Of a DNA stretch of 64,000 nucleotides, positions 60,699 through 64,000 are shown piece by piece. Every line of letters begins with the position of its first letter. Position 1 is the stretch's first letter. The DNA is from CAZCAC01 sp964496575 (GTDB taxonomy: Bacteria > Planctomycetota > UBA1135 > GCA-002686595), in contig CAZCAC010000018.1 of the NCBI GenBank assembly GCA_964496575.1, positions 1-64,000 on the forward strand, in the 5' to 3' direction. The notes under the pieces were generated by a model. It had not been told where the DNA came from. It worked only from the letters and a program-made list of their open reading frames with translations, and did not search any database. The position numbers and the translations under genes were made by a program.

Positions 60699-60820
60699 AG
60701 CGCGGGCTGGCGCCCGCAACCCAACCGGTCGACAGACCGTTCGAATCACGATTCTCGAGAGCCTCGATGCCCTCCCAGCCTGCTTTGTTCGCGCAACGCG
60801 CCGAAACCGACTCCGAGTAG
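60699..60820 (+). repeat. Dispersed structured intergenic repeat, copy B
   Basis: Similar to copy A (50849-51001). The first stem keeps GCGGGC/GCCCGC with a changed loop, and CGGTC/GACCG can form a second stem. The final stem is imperfect here (TTTGTTCGCGC against GCGCCGAAA). It lacks the tripled 10-bp unit of copy A. It ends 6 nt before the GTG of the SurA-like gene. Confidence 0.8.
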
Positions 60821-60826
60821 GTCGCC

Positions 60827-62266
60827 GTGCTCTCCGCCCTCCCCTCTCCCCTTCGTACGGGTCTTCACTCCGTGTTCCACCTCGTCCTGGCGACGCTCGC
60901 CCTCTTCTCCTCCAGCTGGCTCGCCCCCGCCCAGGGCCCACCGGAGGTCGCGGCCCGCTACCGGGATTCGACGATCACCTTCGACGAGCTGGATCACCTG
61001 ATCCTCGGGCGCTTCGCCCTGTCCAAGGTCGGCCGCGAGACGCGGCTCTTCATGCTCAAGCGTCGCCTGATCGAGACGATCGCCCGGGAGCAGGGGGTGA
61101 CCGCCGACGACGAGGAGGTCGAGGCGATGATGAAGGAGGTCGAGAAGGGCATCGTGGCCGCCGGTCAGGCGCGTGACCTCGACCAGTACCTGCGCGACCA
61201 GGGGGTCTCCGCCGAGGAGTTTCGCGAGAACCTCCGTCTCGCCGTGCTGCACCAGCTGCTCACCAAGCGCAGCCTGGGGATTCCAAAGGACCAGCCCGTC
61301 AGCGGCGAGCAGCAGGAGATGTGGATCGAGTCGGAGATCTCCCGGCGTCAGCTGGAGGAGATCCCGGCACCGTGGGAGGACGGAGTGGTCCTCAGCTGCG
61401 GCGGGGTCGAGATCGGCCGCGAGGAGTTCCTCCTGTTCCTGCGCCGCCGGATCGACCCCGAGGAGCTGCGCACGGGGTTGATCAACCTGCTGCGGGTCGA
61501 GCGCATGAGGGCGCGGATGCCGGACGTGACCGACAAGGTGCTCCACGCGGCGGTCGAGGAGGAGATCCGCGGCCGGCGCAACGAGGTCGCCGCGGATCCC
61601 CGGTACAAGGGGATCTCCTACGAGCAGCTGCTCGCCTCCCAGGGGATCCTGATGGACTTCTGGCGCGACGATCCGGAGATCATGAAGTCGGCCCTGGCTC
61701 GGCTCTGGATCGAGCGCAGCTACGACGAAGGCGCGCTGCGCGCGAAGTACGAGGATGAGCGCGAGTTTTTCGACGGCACCTACGGCGAGGCGGTCGAGAC
61801 GTGGGTGCTGTTCTTCCGGGCGACCGACCGCCCCAACGAGCTGATCCCCCGCGACTTCGAGACCGCCGAGAAGGAGCTCTACGAGCTCTCTCGCAAGATC
61901 ACCTCGAAGAGCGACTTCCAGGCGCAGGTCTCCCGCCGCTCCGAGGACCGCGCCTCGCGCGAGAAGCAGGGCTACCTCGGCTGGGTCACCCGACAGGCGG
62001 TAAAGGGCCCCAACCCGGCGCGCGACGCGATCTTCCACGCGCTCGACGAGGGGACCTATCAACCCCTCGCTCCGGAGAATGCCACCTCCCGCCTGGTCGG
62101 GCCGGTCCGCAACAAGAGCGGCGTTGTGCTACTCTGGCTGGGCCAGCGGCGCCCGGTGCCCGCGTGGAGCTCGATGGTCGTCTACGTCCAGCGGGAGCTG
62201 CGCAAGCGCTTCGCCGCCGGAGCTCTCGAGGTGGGAGAGGTCTGGACCTTCCTCGACCGAGAGTAA
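60827..62266 (+). CDS. SurA-like periplasmic peptidyl-prolyl isomerase/chaperone
   Basis: 479 aa. Signal peptide (GLHSVFHLVLATLALFSSSWLAPAQG). A SurA_N-like helical domain follows (FMLKRRLIETIAREQGVTADDEEVEAMMKEVEKG, YLRDQGVSAEEFRENLRLAVLHQLLTKRSLG), then a second helical part and a parvulin-type domain near the C-terminus (FQAQVSRRSEDRASREKQGYLGWVTRQAVKGP, DAIFHALDEGTYQPL, VVLLWLGQRRPVPAW). This is the layout of SurA/PrsA foldases, which help exported proteins fold. The GTG start is close to the repeat; no strong Shine-Dalgarno is visible. It lies 36 nt before the microcompartment shell genes and may be cotranscribed. Confidence 0.82.
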   Translation: MLSALPSPLRTGLHSVFHLVLATLALFSSSWLAPAQGPPEVAARYRDSTITFDELDHLILGRFALSKVGRETRLFMLKRRLIETIAREQGVTADDEEVEAMMKEVEKGIVAAGQARDLDQYLRDQGVSAEEFRENLRLAVLHQLLTKRSLGIPKDQPVSGEQQEMWIESEISRRQLEEIPAPWEDGVVLSCGGVEIGREEFLLFLRRRIDPEELRTGLINLLRVERMRARMPDVTDKVLHAAVEEEIRGRRNEVAADPRYKGISYEQLLASQGILMDFWRDDPEIMKSALARLWIERSYDEGALRAKYEDEREFFDGTYGEAVETWVLFFRATDRPNELIPRDFETAEKELYELSRKITSKSDFQAQVSRRSEDRASREKQGYLGWVTRQAVKGPNPARDAIFHALDEGTYQPLAPENATSRLVGPVRNKSGVVLLWLGQRRPVPAWSSMVVYVQRELRKRFAAGALEVGEVWTFLDRE

Positions 62267-62302
62267 CCTCCCCGTTCACCCCAGGCCCCCAACGACTATC
62301 AG

Positions 62303-62599
62303 ATGCTGATCGGACAGGTTGTCGGCAGCGTGGTCGCCACGCAGAAGGACGAGAAGCTGCAGGACCGCAAGTTCCTCCTGGTGCAGGTCCACGACCAGCA
62401 CAACCAGCCCAGGGACCAGTACGTGGTCGCCGTGGACTCGGTCGGCGCCGGCCCGCACGACATGGTGATGTACGCGACCGGCTCGAGTGCGCGCCAGACG
62501 GCGCTCACCGACGGGCGGCCGTGCGACGCGACGATCATGGCGATCATCGACTCGTGGGACCTGGGCGGCGAGAACGTCTACGAGAAGTGGAGCTCCTGA
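62303..62599 (+). CDS. eutN: Microcompartment vertex protein, EutN/CcmL family (1)
   Basis: 98 aa. MLIGQVVGSVVATQKDEKL, FLLVQVHDQH, YVVAVDSVGAGPHDMVMYATGSSAR and TIMAIIDSWDL match the whole EutN/CcmL (BMC-P) pentamer fold. These proteins cap the vertices of bacterial microcompartments. It is the first of three consecutive, related genes. Separation from the next frame is a single base. The Planctomycetes-type microcompartment, which degrades fucose and rhamnose, is known to encode three such proteins. Confidence 0.93.
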   Translation: MLIGQVVGSVVATQKDEKLQDRKFLLVQVHDQHNQPRDQYVVAVDSVGAGPHDMVMYATGSSARQTALTDGRPCDATIMAIIDSWDLGGENVYEKWSS

Positions 62600-62600
62600 G

Positions 62601-62897
62601 TTGTACCTCGCGCGCGTGATCGGCCGGGTGGTCGCGACGACGATCTACCCGGGGCTGGAAAGCGTGACCTTGCAGTGGATCCAGCCGCTCGACGAGCGCG
62701 GCGCGGAGATGGGTGACGCGCTGGTCGCGGCCGCGACGGTGCCCAGCGGCCCGGGCGACTTCGTCCACTTCGTCGACGGCCGCGAGGGCGCGCTGGCGTG
62801 CCCCGAGACCTTCGTTCCGGTCGACGTGGCGATCATCGGCATCGTCGAGCAGGCGATCGCCCTGGGCCGCGAGATCGGCGGGGAGGCCAAGCGCTGA
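62601..62897 (+). CDS. Microcompartment vertex protein, EutN/CcmL family (2)
   Basis: 98 aa from a TTG one base after the previous stop; no ATG or GTG exists at the conserved N-terminus. YLARVIGRVVATTIYPGLES, TLQWIQPLDERG, DALVAAATVPSGPGDFVHFVDGRE and VDVAIIGIVEQ follow the EutN pattern. It differs clearly from the first copy, so the three are not recent duplicates and may form different vertices. The stop TGA shares one base with the next ATG. Confidence 0.9.
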   Translation: MYLARVIGRVVATTIYPGLESVTLQWIQPLDERGAEMGDALVAAATVPSGPGDFVHFVDGREGALACPETFVPVDVAIIGIVEQAIALGREIGGEAKR

Positions 62898-63253
62898 TGT
62901 TCCTCGCCGACGTGATCGGCACGGTGGTCTCGCCCGTGCAGACCCCGGTCCTCGACGGCCAGACGCTGCTGCTCTTGCGCCCGGTCGAGCCGGACGGCAA
63001 GCCCACCGGCAAGACCCGCGTCGGGATCGACAAGGCCGGCGCGGGCGTCGGTGACCGGGTGCTGGTCGCCGACGAGGGCAACGGTGCCCGCCAGATCCTC
63101 CAGGCGCCCGACGCGCCGGTCAAGACGATCGTGATCGGCGTGGTCGACTACGTCGAGCGCGACGAGGAGCTGGTCTACGATCACCGCTCCCCCCGCCTCC
63201 TCCGACCTCTCGAAGACCCTCGCGACCGAGGAGTACACCGTGAATCTCGATGA
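62897..63253 (+). CDS. Microcompartment vertex protein, EutN/CcmL family (3)
   Basis: 118 aa. FLADVIGTVVSPVQTPVLDG, LLLLRPVEPDG, VGIDKAGAGVGDRVLVADEGNGARQI and TIVIGVVDYVERD are the EutN domain (residues 1-92). An additional 25-residue charged tail (DHRSPRLLRPLEDPRDRG) follows. That tail is encoded in the stretch that overlaps and contains the ribosome binding site of the aldolase gene, so it may partly result from the overlap. The gene overlaps the aldolase gene by 14 nt. Confidence 0.9.
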   Translation: MFLADVIGTVVSPVQTPVLDGQTLLLLRPVEPDGKPTGKTRVGIDKAGAGVGDRVLVADEGNGARQILQAPDAPVKTIVIGVVDYVERDEELVYDHRSPRLLRPLEDPRDRGVHRESR

Positions 63254-63965
63254 ACTGGCGAACACTCACGGCTGGTCCGACGAAGAAGCGCGGATCCGCA
63301 ACGGCATCTGCGAGATCGGCCGCATCTGCTACCAGCGGGACCTGGTGGCGGGCGCGGACGGCAACATCTCCTGCCGCCTTCGCGACGGCACGGTGATCAT
63401 CACCGCGACCGGTTCGATGAAGGGATTCCTGAACCCCGAGCAGCTCGCGCACGTGGACATGAACGGCCAGTCGGTCGACGGCGGCCCGCGCTGCTCCTCG
63501 GAGACGGGGATTCACCTGACCAGCTACACCGAGCGCCCCGACATCGGCGCGGTGATGCACTGCCACCCGCCGTACGCGGTCGCGCTGACGATCGCGGGCG
63601 TGGACATGCAGACGCCGGTGATCCCCGAGGTGGTGGTCACCATCGGCGGGATCCCGACGACCCCGTACGCGACTCCGGGGACGCCGGAGCTGGGCGAGTC
63701 GATCCGGGAGATCGTGCGCTGCTCGGACACCCTGGTGATGAGCAATCACGGCTCGGTCACGCTGGGCTCCAACCTGCTGGACGCGTTCAAGAAACTCGAC
63801 ATGCTCGAGCACACCGCTCAGATCCTGTGGATGGCCCACGTCGCTCGCGGGGGACTGGAACCGCTGCCCGAGGACGCCGTGAGCCGGCTGCTGGAGACGC
63901 GCACGTCGCTGGGGGTGTCGGGGCCGAATACGCTGCAGAATCGGTGTGGGTTGCCGCCGCGGTGA
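63240..63965 (+). CDS. Class II aldolase (fuculose/rhamnulose-phosphate aldolase family)
   Basis: 241 aa. VAGADGNISCRL and ITATGSMKGFL are the phosphate-binding loops. SETGIHLTSYTERPDIGAVMHCHPPYAVAL provides the catalytic Glu and the HxH zinc ligands, and LVMSNHGSVTLGSNLLDAF the third zinc His. In microcompartments of Planctomycetes and Verrucomicrobia this enzyme cleaves fuculose- or rhamnulose-1-phosphate to lactaldehyde and dihydroxyacetone phosphate; the exact sugar is inferred. The GTG start has GAGGAG six bases upstream. The gene overlaps the third shell gene by 14 nt, implying cotranslation. The rest of the locus (BMC-H shell, aldehyde dehydrogenase) would lie beyond the window. Confidence 0.9.
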   Translation: MNLDELANTHGWSDEEARIRNGICEIGRICYQRDLVAGADGNISCRLRDGTVIITATGSMKGFLNPEQLAHVDMNGQSVDGGPRCSSETGIHLTSYTERPDIGAVMHCHPPYAVALTIAGVDMQTPVIPEVVVTIGGIPTTPYATPGTPELGESIREIVRCSDTLVMSNHGSVTLGSNLLDAFKKLDMLEHTAQILWMAHVARGGLEPLPEDAVSRLLETRTSLGVSGPNTLQNRCGLPPR

Positions 63966-64000
63966 ATGGGTGGTCTCCGTTGTCGGGCACGCGGAGGGAG

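Noticed and set aside
1..64000. tRNA, rRNA or tmRNA genes
   Set aside because: No cloverleaf or conserved rRNA segments were noticed on either strand by eye; a covariance-model scan would be needed to exclude short ones.

Overview
The window is very GC-rich bacterial chromosome with dense coding, many ATGA/GTGA start-stop overlaps and little non-coding DNA. I infer a member of the Planctomycetota, of the marine high-GC type. The reasons are: an ECF sigma factor coupled to a FecR/carboxypeptidase-regulatory protein; a CotH protein; a bactofilin-free but pseudopilin-rich secretion operon; a C-terminal lineage-type domain on a secreted protein; and three EutN/CcmL shell proteins beside a class II aldolase, as in the Planctomycetes-Verrucomicrobia microcompartment loci. 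No rRNA, tRNA, CRISPR array, insertion sequence or prophage was found.

Layout. 1-5.2 kb (minus): a partial secreted protein, a membrane-anchored CotH-like protein, and a chimeric gene joining sigma-70 region 2 directly to carboxypeptidase-regulatory-like repeats. 5.4-8.6 kb (plus): a three-gene overlapping operon of an FAD oxidoreductase and two SAM methyltransferases, probably for surface glycans. 8.9-30.1 kb (minus): one long run of 13 genes. It encodes an FHA protein, a PilM-PilN fusion, a PilO-like protein, a TPR protein and five pseudopilin-type proteins (GspG, H, K, J and I-like), followed by a CxxCxGxG protein, a parvulin lipoprotein, ScpB and a PpiD-like foldase. Several of these carry jelly-roll (LamG or carbohydrate-binding-like) modules. 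30.4-31.2 kb (plus): rsmE, followed by a very large inverted repeat.

31.6-43.4 kb (minus): a complete-looking tad/cpa (Flp pilus) operon in the order secretin, TPR lipoprotein, an orphan 107-aa protein, Flp pilin, TadE, CpaB, TadG-like, CpaE, CpaF, TadB, TadC. No prepilin peptidase is present. It is preceded by about 0.7 kb without a convincing gene. 44.1-48.6 kb (minus): radC, a gluzincin peptidase, a duplicated YkgJ-type cysteine-cluster protein and a Ser/Thr kinase. 48.8-50.1 kb (plus): a single-module ClpB-D2-like ATPase, divergent from the kinase. 50.1-51.2 kb: non-coding, with hairpins, one plausible 34-aa membrane peptide gene and one copy of a dispersed repeat.

51.2-56.6 kb (minus): a TPR protein, the intact sigma/FecR-carboxypeptidase pair, and a Cys/Met-metabolism PLP enzyme. 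56.9-60.6 kb: two stand-alone receiver proteins flanking a large secreted protein. 60.7-64 kb (plus): a second copy of the dispersed repeat, a SurA-like foldase, then three overlapping eutN-type shell genes and a fuculose-phosphate-aldolase-family enzyme. The microcompartment locus probably continues past the window end.

The most interesting items are the sigma-region-2 chimera, the jelly-roll-decorated pseudopilus operon with its repeated 'IG.ELI.Y...RG' modules, the stem of about 110 bp after rsmE, and the dispersed structured intergenic repeat.
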